A DNA stretch of 19,963 nucleotides, from the NCBI GenBank assembly GCA_036380925.1, contig DASVDW010000050.1:1-19963 (forward strand), given 5' to 3'. The translations under genes and the position numbers were made by a program. This stretch comes from JAICLV01 sp036380925. GTDB taxonomy: Bacteria > Actinomycetota > Actinomycetes > Acidothermales > Acidothermaceae. The notes under the pieces were generated by a model. That model saw nothing but the letters and a program-made list of their open reading frames with translations, searched no databases and had not been told where the DNA came from. Position 1 is the first letter of the stretch; each line of letters begins with the position of its first letter. Shown in pieces: positions 14,217 to 19,963 of this stretch.

Positions 14217-14500
14217 TCGCTCGAATGTGGGAAGCCCACATCAACCCAGGTCAGCTCGACGCGTTTTGCGATTGGGCACAGCGCGAGGCTTGGCCGCAAT
14301 TCGCCGCGGCCGGCGGCTTCGCGGGCGGTGAGCTCTACCGCTCCGACGAGCAGCACAGCGCGGTCGTCGTCACGCGGTGGCGTGACGCCGACGCGCTGGC
14401 CGCGGGCAACAACTGGTTCGATCTGGGCGCCGAGCGGTTTTGCGCCCGGGAGCCGAACGCGTGGGAGTTCACGCCCGTGCCGGTCGGGGCTAATCCGTGA
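14213..14500 (+). CDS. Small ABM-like (dimeric alpha/beta barrel) protein coupled to tsaD
   Basis: A 95-residue protein beginning MIARMWEAHINPGQLDAF, with a GGFAGGELYRS turn, a SAVVVTRWRD strand and a C-terminal WEF. The strand-helix pattern resembles the antibiotic biosynthesis monooxygenase or stress-responsive dimeric alpha/beta barrel fold; this is a fold-level guess, not a functional one. The GTG at 14213 overlaps the tsaD stop by 4 bp (GTGA) and has GGAGG at 14201-14205, 7 nt upstream, so it is clearly translated with tsaD. The frame is open further upstream, but that part is a shadow of tsaD. Its last 11 bp overlap the 3' end of the convergent GH3 gene. It is too short to appear on its own if only longer ATG starts are considered. 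Confidence 0.75.
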   Translation: MIARMWEAHINPGQLDAFCDWAQREAWPQFAAAGGFAGGELYRSDEQHSAVVVTRWRDADALAAGNNWFDLGAERFCAREPNAWEFTPVPVGANP

Positions 14501-17231
14501 CGCCGATCGCGAAAGCGCCCTGCACGCTCTTGCCGAGGTAGCTCACGCTCGCGGTGATGGTCGCGACGCCTTTGGAAACCGTCTGAATGACGCCGTCGCC
14601 GCCAACCCGGACGACGTCCGGGCGGTTGCTCGAGTAGCTGATCGTCATGTCGCTGGGCAGCGGCTTGCTCTTGCCCTTTGTGACGAAGCCGAACAGCTGC
14701 TCGTCGAGGGTTGACACGGTTGCTTGCGGGTCGACTTTCACCCCGGCCGGAAAGAACACGCGTTGCGCGATGCCTTGGGCGGCGTCGCCCTCGACGACCG
14801 GCTTGAACGACACCACCGTCGGCGTTGACGGCAAAGCGCCGCTGACCGACACGGTCAGCCGCTGGCGAACATCGGTCGCGGAGGTCGCGAGTTGGAAGTC
14901 GTACTTGCCGTTGTCGACGACGTAACGCGCGGTCGCGTCGTCCCAAAACGCCAGGTCGGGGATCGCGACCGCGATGTCGACCGACTTTGTCTGACCTGGC
15001 TGCAGTGACACCTTCGCGAACCCGGCCAGCCTCTTCACCGGTCGTTGTAGAGCGGCGGGGGAGTCCGGGGTTGCGACATACAGCTGCACGACGGTGGATC
15101 CGGCCATCGCGCCGGTGTTCTTGACGTCTGCGGTGACGTGCACCGTGCCACCCGCGCTGGCCGACGCGACGTCCGTTGCGCCGTTGGAGATCTGGAAGGA
15201 GGTGTAGCTGAGTCCGTAACCGAACGGGAAGGTGACCGCTCCGTCGAAGTACATGTAGGTGCGGCCGTGCTTGCCGTCGCCGGGCCTGATCGCGTAGTCG
15301 GTGGTGTCGGGCAGCTGGTCTTGGTCGGCGTACCAGGTGAAAGGCAGCCGCCCGCCAGGATTCACCTTGCCGGTCACGACATCAGCGAGGGCCTCGCCCT
15401 GGCGTTGACCGTTGTAAGAACTCCAGAGCAACGCCGGCGCCTTGTCCGCAAACGGCCGGACGTCGACGGCGCCGACGGTCTCGAGGTACACGACCGTGCG
15501 CGGGTTCGCGGCGACCGCCTTGCTGATGAGATCGCCCTGGCCGTTCGGCAAAGCCAGGGTCAAGCGGTCGTTGTCTTCACTCGCGGTGTCGCGGTCGGTG
15601 CCCGCGCACACCACGACCACGTCATAGCCCGACAACGCCGCCGTCGCGTCGGCCATGAAGTCGACGGTGGCGTCCTTGTCGATCGCTTGGATCGCCGTTT
15701 TCAAGCCCTGATACGCGTTCACCTGATTCGCCGCGCCAGCGGCGCCCTGCGCGCTCGAGTAGCCGCCGAGGTATGCCGACTTCGCGTGGTCGCCGACGAC
15801 CGCCACCTTGTACGCGCCGGACGACGGCACGCGCAGCGGCAGCAGCGGAGCGGCGCCAACCGGGTCGTTCTTCAGCAGCACGATCGCGGCCGCGGCGACC
15901 CGGCGCGCCATTGCCAACCGCTGTTGCGTCTGGGTCACCGCCTTGTTGCCGTCGTTGTTCTGCCACGTCCCCGCGGCGATTTTGGCGCGCGCCTTCGCGA
16001 CCCAAGGCACCGACGCCTCGGCGTCGAATTCGCCGGTGGCGATGCGGGCGGTGAACAGCCGGACGGCGGAGACGTCGACGTCGTTTTGGTTGTACACGTC
16101 GGTCAAGGTCTGCACGTGCTGCGCGATCGCCTTGCCGATCGTCGTCCCGTAGTTGTCGTCGTCGTGATAGCCCTGGTCGCAGTTGAGGTCCTCCCCGGCG
16201 CTGTTGGCGTACGCGGTGCGAGTCACCGAGTCGACCGGAGATGACGCGTTGCCCGGAACCCATGCGTGGCCCGCCTGCATCTCGTAGACGCTGTCGCAGT
16301 CGGAGGTGAAGTAGCCCTGGAAACCGAAAGTTTCGCGGGCCAACGTGTCGATCAGGTGCACGTCGGCTGACGCGGGCACGCCGTTGACCTCGTTGTACGC
16401 GCTCATGATGGACGCCGGCCCGCTGCGCTCGATGATGTCGCGGAATTGCGCGGTGTAATACTCGCGGAGCGTGCGCTCGTCCATGTCGGAGGAGCCGTCG
16501 CGCCGGTTCACCTCGCTGTTGTTCGCCGCGAAGTGTTTCAGCGTCGTCAACGTTTTGAGGTAGCCGCCGGAGTCGGGTGGCAACTTTCCGTTGGTGTCCT
16601 TTCCCTCCATCCCGTTGACGTATTGCGACGCCATCAGCGCGGTGAGCAGCGGGTCCTCGCTGAAAGTTTCGTCGTTGCGGCCCCATCGGGGGTCTCGCGA
16701 CAAGTTCACCGTGGGCGAGTAGAAACTCAAGTCGAGCTTGTTGTCGCGCACGACCTCGCGCGCCTCGTCGGAGATCAACGTCGCCTCGTCGTGCATCAGC
16801 TGCGGATCCCACGTCGAGCCAAGCGACAGATCCACCGGATACGACGTGGTGTTCGTCAGGTCCGGCGGATTCCCGCCGTCGACGGTTCCCTCGCGCGCCA
16901 CCCCATGTGCGGCCTCGTTCCACCAGCCATACGCGGCGACGCCTAAGCGTTCGATCGCCGGAGCCTGGCTGCTGTTCAACTGCCCGGCGCGCTCCTCGGG
17001 GGTCATGCGCGACACCAGGTCGATGGCGCGTTCAGTCGGTGAATACGCCGGATCCAAGTAGATCGATTTCGCGGAGGAATTCGTCGGGGTTGCCGAACCG
17101 ATGGACGTCGGTGTCGAAGATGACGACGCGCCCGGTTTTCCGCCGTCCTGCGAACTCAGGGACACGCCCGCTGCGACGCCCGCGACGACAAGGACAGCCA
17201 CGACGCCGGTCAGAATCCGCCGTCTTGTCAT
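14490..17231 (-). CDS. Exported GH3 glycoside hydrolase (beta-xylosidase-like) with C-terminal Ig-like domain
   Basis: A 913-residue secreted or membrane-anchored glycosidase. A basic N-terminus and hydrophobic stretch (residues 2-26) form a signal peptide or anchor without a lipobox Cys, followed by a Ser/Thr-rich linker (about 27-56). The GH3 N-terminal barrel (about 60-420) has WWNEAAHGVA (103-112), KHFAANNSE (232-240) and the nucleophile motif TSDCDS with Asp311. The GH3 C-terminal domain (about 440-660) has TASEDNDR with Glu552 as likely acid/base. A fibronectin-III-like GH3 domain (about 675-770) and a bacterial Ig-like Big_2-type domain (about 830-913) follow. WWNEAxHGVA and SDCDS point to the beta-xylosidase/arabinofuranosidase branch acting on plant polysaccharide fragments. 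The ATG at 17231 is preferred over the ATG at 17306 because the signal peptide starts there and a -10 lies 7 nt upstream. Confidence 0.9.
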   Translation of the reverse strand: MTRRRILTGVVAVLVVAGVAAGVSLSSQDGGKPGASSSSTPTSIGSATPTNSSAKSIYLDPAYSPTERAIDLVSRMTPEERAGQLNSSQAPAIERLGVAAYGWWNEAAHGVAREGTVDGGNPPDLTNTTSYPVDLSLGSTWDPQLMHDEATLISDEAREVVRDNKLDLSFYSPTVNLSRDPRWGRNDETFSEDPLLTALMASQYVNGMEGKDTNGKLPPDSGGYLKTLTTLKHFAANNSEVNRRDGSSDMDERTLREYYTAQFRDIIERSGPASIMSAYNEVNGVPASADVHLIDTLARETFGFQGYFTSDCDSVYEMQAGHAWVPGNASSPVDSVTRTAYANSAGEDLNCDQGYHDDDNYGTTIGKAIAQHVQTLTDVYNQNDVDVSAVRLFTARIATGEFDAEASVPWVAKARAKIAAGTWQNNDGNKAVTQTQQRLAMARRVAAAAIVLLKNDPVGAAPLLPLRVPSSGAYKVAVVGDHAKSAYLGGYSSAQGAAGAANQVNAYQGLKTAIQAIDKDATVDFMADATAALSGYDVVVVCAGTDRDTASEDNDRLTLALPNGQGDLISKAVAANPRTVVYLETVGAVDVRPFADKAPALLWSSYNGQRQGEALADVVTGKVNPGGRLPFTWYADQDQLPDTTDYAIRPGDGKHGRTYMYFDGAVTFPFGYGLSYTSFQISNGATDVASASAGGTVHVTADVKNTGAMAGSTVVQLYVATPDSPAALQRPVKRLAGFAKVSLQPGQTKSVDIAVAIPDLAFWDDATARYVVDNGKYDFQLATSATDVRQRLTVSVSGALPSTPTVVSFKPVVEGDAAQGIAQRVFFPAGVKVDPQATVSTLDEQLFGFVTKGKSKPLPSDMTISYSSNRPDVVRVGGDGVIQTVSKGVATITASVSYLGKSVQGAFAIGVTD

Positions 17232-17238
17232 GCGGACA

Positions 17239-17244
17239 AGTATC
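17239..17244 (-). promoter_or_regulatory. Candidate -10 box of the GH3 gene (leaderless type)
   Basis: On the minus strand GATACT ends 7 nt before the ATG at 17231, with no Shine-Dalgarno between. The spacing matches the other leaderless-type starts here, although the first base is G. It supports the shorter GH3 start. Confidence 0.35.
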
Positions 17245-17280
17245 GCCGAAGTTGCCGCGTCGCGAAGCTGAAGTCCGTGG

Positions 17281-17324
17281 CGTTTGTTGTGGCCTAGCAA
17301 CAGCAAACGTCAGTAATGGCTAGG
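17281..17324. other. Imperfect, overlapping inverted repeats in the gap upstream of GH3
   Basis: This 128-bp gap (17232-17359) is less G+C-rich than its surroundings. CGTTTG (17281-17286) pairs with CAAACG (17304-17309), extended by TTG/CAA across a 3-nt bulge. A competing pair is CCTAGC (17293-17298) with GCTAGG (17319-17324). They could be a weak terminator for the methyltransferase transcript or a regulator site about 35-80 bp upstream of the GH3 -10. Neither is strong. Confidence 0.3.
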
Positions 17325-17359
17325 TCTAGGTGTCGTCAGCCTTCTTGTCTGCGTGCAGG

Positions 17360-18580
17360 TCACACGGGTTGCCCGCTGTCGGCTTGGGTAACCGGCCGCG
17401 CGAGGAGCACCTCACGTCGCCCATTGACCAAAGCCAGGACGACGACGGCGTGCCCGCGGCCGGTCATTCGCAGATCGCGGCGCAGTTGCTCAACGTCGAC
17501 GGCCGAACCGCGCTTCATGATGGTGACCGATCCGACACCGCGCTCGCGCAGCGTTTGACGCAGCCGCTTGAGCGAGAACGGCATCACGTCGGTGATCTCA
17601 AACGCTCGGGCAAATGGTGTTGGCACGTGGCGGTCGCTGGTGACGTACGCGGTGCTGGCGTCGAGCAGGCCGCCGCGGACGATCTCGGCGACGGCGCCGA
17701 TGAGGTGGGCGCGCACCACCGCTGGGTCTGGCTCATAAAGAAACCGGCGGGGCGTCGTCACATCGGCCACCGCGTCATTGAGATCGGTGAGCGTTTCGCC
17801 GGCCGGCAGCACGGTGGCGCGGCGCCGGATCTGCGGAGTCGCGAGGTCGCGCGACCACAGCACCGCCTCTTTGAGCCCGCCGTCGAGCGAAACCCACTCT
17901 GCCTCGATGTCGACCGGAATCAGTTCGTGCGGGATGCCAGGCGCCAGTTTGGCCGCCGCGGGCCGTGACTGCAGCAGCTGCTTGACGAACGTCCAGGGTG
18001 GCGAAAACGAGTGGATGTCGAAGACCCGCCGGCCGTCACGACGACGGGCCGGATCGATGAACGCGGCGTCGAAAGAGCTCAGGTCGAGCTTCTCGACGTC
18101 GAGACACTCCACCGCGACCTCCAGTTCCAGCGCCTCGGCGTTGGCCCGGGCCACCTCAACGGTGAGCGAGTCACGGTCGTATCCGGTCACCGCGCAGCCG
18201 GCGGCCGACAGCGCCCGCAGGTCGCCGCCGACACCGCAACACAGGTCGGCCACCTTGGCCGCCCGACCGAGCCGGGCCGCCAAACTCGCGAACCGGGCGG
18301 CGCGGTGATCCGCGACCGTTGTGCGGGTCGCTTGCTCGAGGCCGTCCGGCGTGAACCACATCCGGTCGGCGTCGACGCCGAACTTCTCCCGCCCGCGGCG
18401 GCGCAGCCGCGCCTGGGTCAGGGCCGCGCTGGCGACCTCGGGGGCGAGCCCGGGCCACTCCCGGCGCACCTCGGTCGCGACGAGGAGGGGGTCGGCGCCC
18501 GCGTCGAACCCGGCGATCGCCCGCTCCAGCGCCTGGACGCCAGGGCCGTGCCGCAGCGCGCGCAGCGTTTCGACGTCCAT
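17360..18580 (-). CDS. Class I SAM-dependent methyltransferase, THUMP-like type
   Basis: A 406-residue cytoplasmic protein. A helical N-terminal part (1-100) precedes a Rossmann methyltransferase core: motif I is VADLCCGVGGD (110-120), the ribose-binding acid is Asp135 in GYDRDS, and DPARR (176-180) sits where the catalytic or substrate loop is expected. The C-terminal ~110 residues (from about EITDVMPFSLKRLRQTL) resemble the THUMP-like domain found in actinobacterial proteins of this kind, suggesting a nucleic-acid, possibly tRNA, substrate, but the target is not known. The ATG at 18580 is preceded by GAGGCT ending 7 nt upstream and lacks a Shine-Dalgarno. It is divergent from groES, sharing a 251-bp upstream region, and is followed after 128 bp by GH3 on the same strand. 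Confidence 0.82.
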   Translation of the reverse strand: MDVETLRALRHGPGVQALERAIAGFDAGADPLLVATEVRREWPGLAPEVASAALTQARLRRRGREKFGVDADRMWFTPDGLEQATRTTVADHRAARFASLAARLGRAAKVADLCCGVGGDLRALSAAGCAVTGYDRDSLTVEVARANAEALELEVAVECLDVEKLDLSSFDAAFIDPARRRDGRRVFDIHSFSPPWTFVKQLLQSRPAAAKLAPGIPHELIPVDIEAEWVSLDGGLKEAVLWSRDLATPQIRRRATVLPAGETLTDLNDAVADVTTPRRFLYEPDPAVVRAHLIGAVAEIVRGGLLDASTAYVTSDRHVPTPFARAFEITDVMPFSLKRLRQTLRERGVGSVTIMKRGSAVDVEQLRRDLRMTGRGHAVVVLALVNGRREVLLARPVTQADSGQPV

Positions 18581-18587
18581 GGGCCGG

Positions 18588-18593
18588 AGCCTC
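18588..18593 (-). promoter_or_regulatory. Candidate -10 box of the methyltransferase gene (leaderless type)
   Basis: On the minus strand GAGGCT ends 7 nt before the ATG at 18580. The hexamer is weak (first base G) but the spacing equals that at glmS, alr, tsaB and GH3. No convincing -35 is seen. Confidence 0.3.
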
Positions 18594-18621
18594 TCACGGC
18601 GAACCCGCCAAGCTTGCCCAC

Positions 18622-18641
18622 AAGGTTGCCGCGAAGGTTGC
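18622..18641 (+). repeat. 12-bp-period direct repeat upstream of CIRCE
   Basis: AAGGTTGC occurs at 18622-18629 and again at 18634-18641, one 12-bp period apart, just before the first CIRCE arm and between the divergent methyltransferase and groES promoters. It might be a helical-phase binding site, or chance. Confidence 0.4.
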
Positions 18642-18668
18642 TTGGCACTCGGGTTGACGGAGTGCTAA
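18642..18668. promoter_or_regulatory. CIRCE operator 1 (HrcA site)
   Basis: TTGGCACTC (18642-18650), a 9-nt spacer, then GAGTGCTAA (18660-18668) matches the CIRCE consensus TTAGCACTC-N9-GAGTGCTAA with one substitution in the left arm. HrcA repressor binds CIRCE and is released on heat shock. The operator covers the -35 box of the groES promoter. Confidence 0.93.
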
Positions 18669-18682
18669 GCCCGGAATAGTCT
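18654..18682 (+). promoter_or_regulatory. groESL promoter (-35 TTGACG, -10 TAGTCT)
   Basis: TTGACG (18654-18659), exactly 17 nt, and TAGTCT (18677-18682) form a good housekeeping-sigma promoter. The -35 lies inside CIRCE 1, so HrcA would block RNA polymerase directly. Initiation is expected around 18689-18691, leaving about 140 nt before the groES GTG. Confidence 0.8.
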
Positions 18683-18694
18683 TCGACCTAGTGG

Positions 18695-18721
18695 TTGGCA
18701 CTCGGCAGCGTCGGGTGCCAG
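18695..18721. promoter_or_regulatory. Second, degenerate CIRCE-like operator
   Basis: TTGGCACTC (18695-18703), 9-nt spacer, GGGTGCCAG (18713-18721). The left arm is identical to that of CIRCE 1 and the right arm is imperfect. It lies 53 bp downstream of CIRCE 1, just after the expected transcription start, so it could strengthen repression or act in the mRNA leader. Confidence 0.65.
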
Positions 18722-18819
18722 CTCGCAAGCCTTCGGCGCGCACCGCTGACCCGACCCCCGCGACGGCGGGCCGGCGATCTGCCCGCCGACCTATGTCCGA
18801 CAGTCCATATATGAGGAAA

Positions 18820-18824
18820 GGGAG
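18820..18824 (+). promoter_or_regulatory. Shine-Dalgarno site of groES
   Basis: GGGAG, in a purine-rich AGGAAAGGGAG stretch, ends 7 nt before the GTG at 18832. It decides this start over in-frame upstream codons (GTG 18691, ATG 18793, ATG 18811). Confidence 0.75.
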
Positions 18825-18831
18825 TCACAAA

Positions 18832-19143
18832 GTGACGACCGCCACCAGCTCCAAGGTCTCGATCCGGCCGCTGGAAGACCGCATCGTCGTGCAGGCCGTC
18901 GAGGCCGAGACCACCACGGCGTCCGGCCTGGTGATCCCCGACACCGCCAAGGAGAAGCCGCAGGAGGGCATCGTCCTCGCCATCGGCCCCGGCCGCTTCG
19001 AAGACGGCAAGCGCGTCCCGCTCGACGTCAAGGAAGGCGACCGCGTCCTGTACAGCAAGTACGGCGGCACCGAGGTCAAGTACAACAACGAGGAGTACCT
19101 CGTCCTTTCGGCCCGCGACGTCCTCGCGGTCATCGAGAAGTAG
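18832..19143 (+). CDS. groES: Co-chaperonin GroES (Cpn10)
   Basis: GroES caps the GroEL ring during ATP-driven protein folding. The product is 103 residues from the GTG at 18832, with the standard Cpn10 layout: VSIRPLEDRIVVQ, the mobile loop around TASGLVIPDTAKEKPQEG, IGPGRF, VKEGDRVLYSKYGGTEVKY and the C-terminal EYLVLSARDVLAVIEK. The start is set by the Shine-Dalgarno at 18820-18824 and the family N-terminus. The same frame is open back to a GTG at 18691, which lies 8 nt after the -10, so an extended product with 47 extra basic residues is formally possible. Expression should be HrcA-repressed through CIRCE and derepressed on heat shock. groEL follows 110 bp downstream. Confidence 0.97.
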   Translation: MTTATSSKVSIRPLEDRIVVQAVEAETTTASGLVIPDTAKEKPQEGIVLAIGPGRFEDGKRVPLDVKEGDRVLYSKYGGTEVKYNNEEYLVLSARDVLAVIEK

Positions 19144-19162
19144 TAAGCACCAGCAAGCACGC

Positions 19163-19197
19163 CGCCGCCCCGGTCCGTTCCTTGGCCCGGGGCGGCG
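19163..19197 (+). terminator. Hairpin between groES and groEL
   Basis: CGCCGCCCCGG (19163-19173) pairs perfectly over 11 bp with CCGGGGCGGCG (19187-19197), with a 13-nt loop. No T-run follows, so full termination is unlikely; partial termination or RNA processing that sets the groES:groEL ratio is possible. The stem is seen directly and the role is inferred. Confidence 0.55.
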
Positions 19198-19235
19198 TTC
19201 ATGACGGACCCAAGATTCAACACTGACCAAGCTTC

Positions 19236-19242
19236 GGAAGGA
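19236..19242 (+). promoter_or_regulatory. Shine-Dalgarno-like site of groEL
   Basis: GGAAGGA ends 11 nt before the ATG at 19254. The spacing is a little long but the match is good, and no -10 of the leaderless type precedes this ATG. Confidence 0.55.
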
Positions 19243-19253
19243 TCGCTCGCGAG

Positions 19254-19963
19254 ATGCCCAAGATCCTGCAATACGACCAGGACGCCAGGCAGTCCCTTCA
19301 GCGCGGTGTCGACGCGCTGGCCAACGCCGTCAAGGTGACCCTCGGCCCGAAGGGCCGCAACGTGCTTCTCGCCGGAGGCTCCCGCCAGGCGACCATCACC
19401 AACGACGGCGTCACCATCGCGCGGGAGATCCAACTCGACGACCCAAACGAGAACCTCGGAGCGCAGCTGGCGAAAGAGGTCGCCACCAAGACCAACGACG
19501 TCGCCGGCGACGGCACCACCACCGCCACCGTGCTCGCCCAGGCGATGGTCCGGGAGGGGCTGCGCAACGTGAGCGCCGGCGCCAACCCGATGGCGCTGAA
19601 GAAGGGCATCGACGCCGCGGTCGAGGCGGTCTCCGACCGGTTGCTCGCCGTCGCGCGCGAGGTCGCCAGCAAAGACGACGTGGCAAACGTCGCCGCGATC
19701 TCAGCCCAAGACAAGGCGGTCGGTGAGATCATCGCCGACGCGTTCGACAAGGTCGGCAAGGACGGCGTCATCACCGTCGAAGAAGGCAAGAGCCTCGAAA
19801 CTTACGTGGATGTGGTCGAGGGCATGCAGTTCGACCGCGGGTTCCTCAGCCCGAACTTCATCACCAACCCCGACGAGATGAAGGTGGAGCTGGAGAAGGC
19901 GCTGGTCCTCGTCTACGAGGACAAGATCAGCTCGGCCGCCAAGCTGCTGCCGCTGCTGGAGAA
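19254..19963 (+). CDS. groEL: Chaperonin GroEL, 5' part (3' end outside window)
   Basis: ATP-dependent 60-kDa chaperonin. The first 236 codons are present, with no stop before the right edge. The equatorial domain holds VTLGPKGRNV (28-37), TNDG with Asp51 (equivalent to E. coli D52), and the ATP loop GDGTTT (85-90, Asp86). GVITVEE and the start of the apical domain (EGMQFDRGFLSP) follow. The start MPKILQYDQDAR matches the GroEL N-terminus and has GGAAGGA 11 nt upstream. The segment after KGRNV reads LLAGGSRQATITNDG, where most GroELs have a GxPTITxDG-type sequence. The C-terminal tail, which separates Gly/Met-rich from His-rich actinobacterial GroEL types, is outside the window. Being next to groES, it corresponds by position to actinobacterial groEL1. 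Confidence 0.96.
   Translation, partial: MPKILQYDQDARQSLQRGVDALANAVKVTLGPKGRNVLLAGGSRQATITNDGVTIAREIQLDDPNENLGAQLAKEVATKTNDVAGDGTTTATVLAQAMVREGLRNVSAGANPMALKKGIDAAVEAVSDRLLAVAREVASKDDVANVAAISAQDKAVGEIIADAFDKVGKDGVITVEEGKSLETYVDVVEGMQFDRGFLSPNFITNPDEMKVELEKALVLVYEDKISSAAKLLPLLE

Noticed and set aside
15138..16244. 368-codon plus-strand open frame inside the GH3 gene
   Set aside because: Antisense to catalytic parts of the GH3 protein; Arg/His/Val-rich shadow frame.
17232..17306. Longer GH3 start at the ATG 17306 (25 extra residues)
   Set aside because: The extra residues are polar and would precede the basic-hydrophobic signal peptide; the -10-like GATACT and the signal peptide favour 17231.
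18642..18721. HAIR (HspR) operator upstream of groES
   Set aside because: The CTTGAGT-N7-ACTCAAG pattern is not present; the sites match CIRCE.

Overview
The window is about 70% G+C (by eye), densely packed with short gene overlaps, and frequently uses GTG starts. It carries the order glmM–glmS–nnr–alr–(udg)–tsaE–tsaB–rimI–tsaD–groES–groEL, with CIRCE heat-shock operators. This order is typical of the chromosomal core of high-GC Gram-positive bacteria (Actinomycetia), and I recall the same backbone in mycobacteria. Genus cannot be settled from the sequence. No transposase, phage gene, CRISPR array, tRNA or rRNA was seen.

Layout. (1) 1-709: 3' part of glmM (+). (2) 721-4174: a four-gene minus-strand operon of two ABC ATPases alternating with two ABC-2-type permeases, converging on glmM across a short hairpin. 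(3) 4175-4307: a divergent promoter region holding a near-perfect 26-bp-arm inverted repeat placed symmetrically between two leaderless-type promoters. (4) 4308-8575: glmS, an alpha/beta hydrolase and the bifunctional NAD(P)HX repair enzyme Nnr (+). (5) 8583-9697: a minus-strand pair, a metallo-beta-lactamase-fold hydrolase and a small nucleotidyltransferase. (6) 9762-14500: alr, a family-4 Fe-S uracil-DNA glycosylase, tsaE, tsaB, rimI, tsaD and a small ABM-like protein (+), mostly joined by 4-8 bp overlaps. (7) 14490-17231: a large exported GH3 glycosidase (-). (8) 17360-18580: a class I SAM methyltransferase of the THUMP-like type (-). (9) 18642 to the right edge: CIRCE-controlled groES and the 5' part of groEL (+).

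Functionally, GlmS and GlmM make glucosamine phosphates for UDP-GlcNAc, and Alr makes D-alanine for peptidoglycan. TsaB, TsaD and TsaE are three components of tRNA t6A synthesis, with RimI inserted between them. GroES and GroEL are the chaperonin. The GH3 enzyme, methyltransferase, hydrolases, nucleotidyltransferase and ABC operon are accessory genes set among these core genes.

A recurring signal is an actinobacterial -10 box (second base A, sixth base T) ending 6-8 nt before a start codon that has no Shine-Dalgarno sequence. It occurs at the first ABC ATPase, glmS, alr, tsaB, GH3 and the methyltransferase, which points to leaderless mRNAs. Genes inside operons instead show overlaps or clear Shine-Dalgarno sites. 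I found no convincing wholly new system. The observations most worth a second look are the 4209-4274 inverted repeat, the doubled CIRCE with a possible extended leaderless GroES, and the small protein coupled to tsaD.
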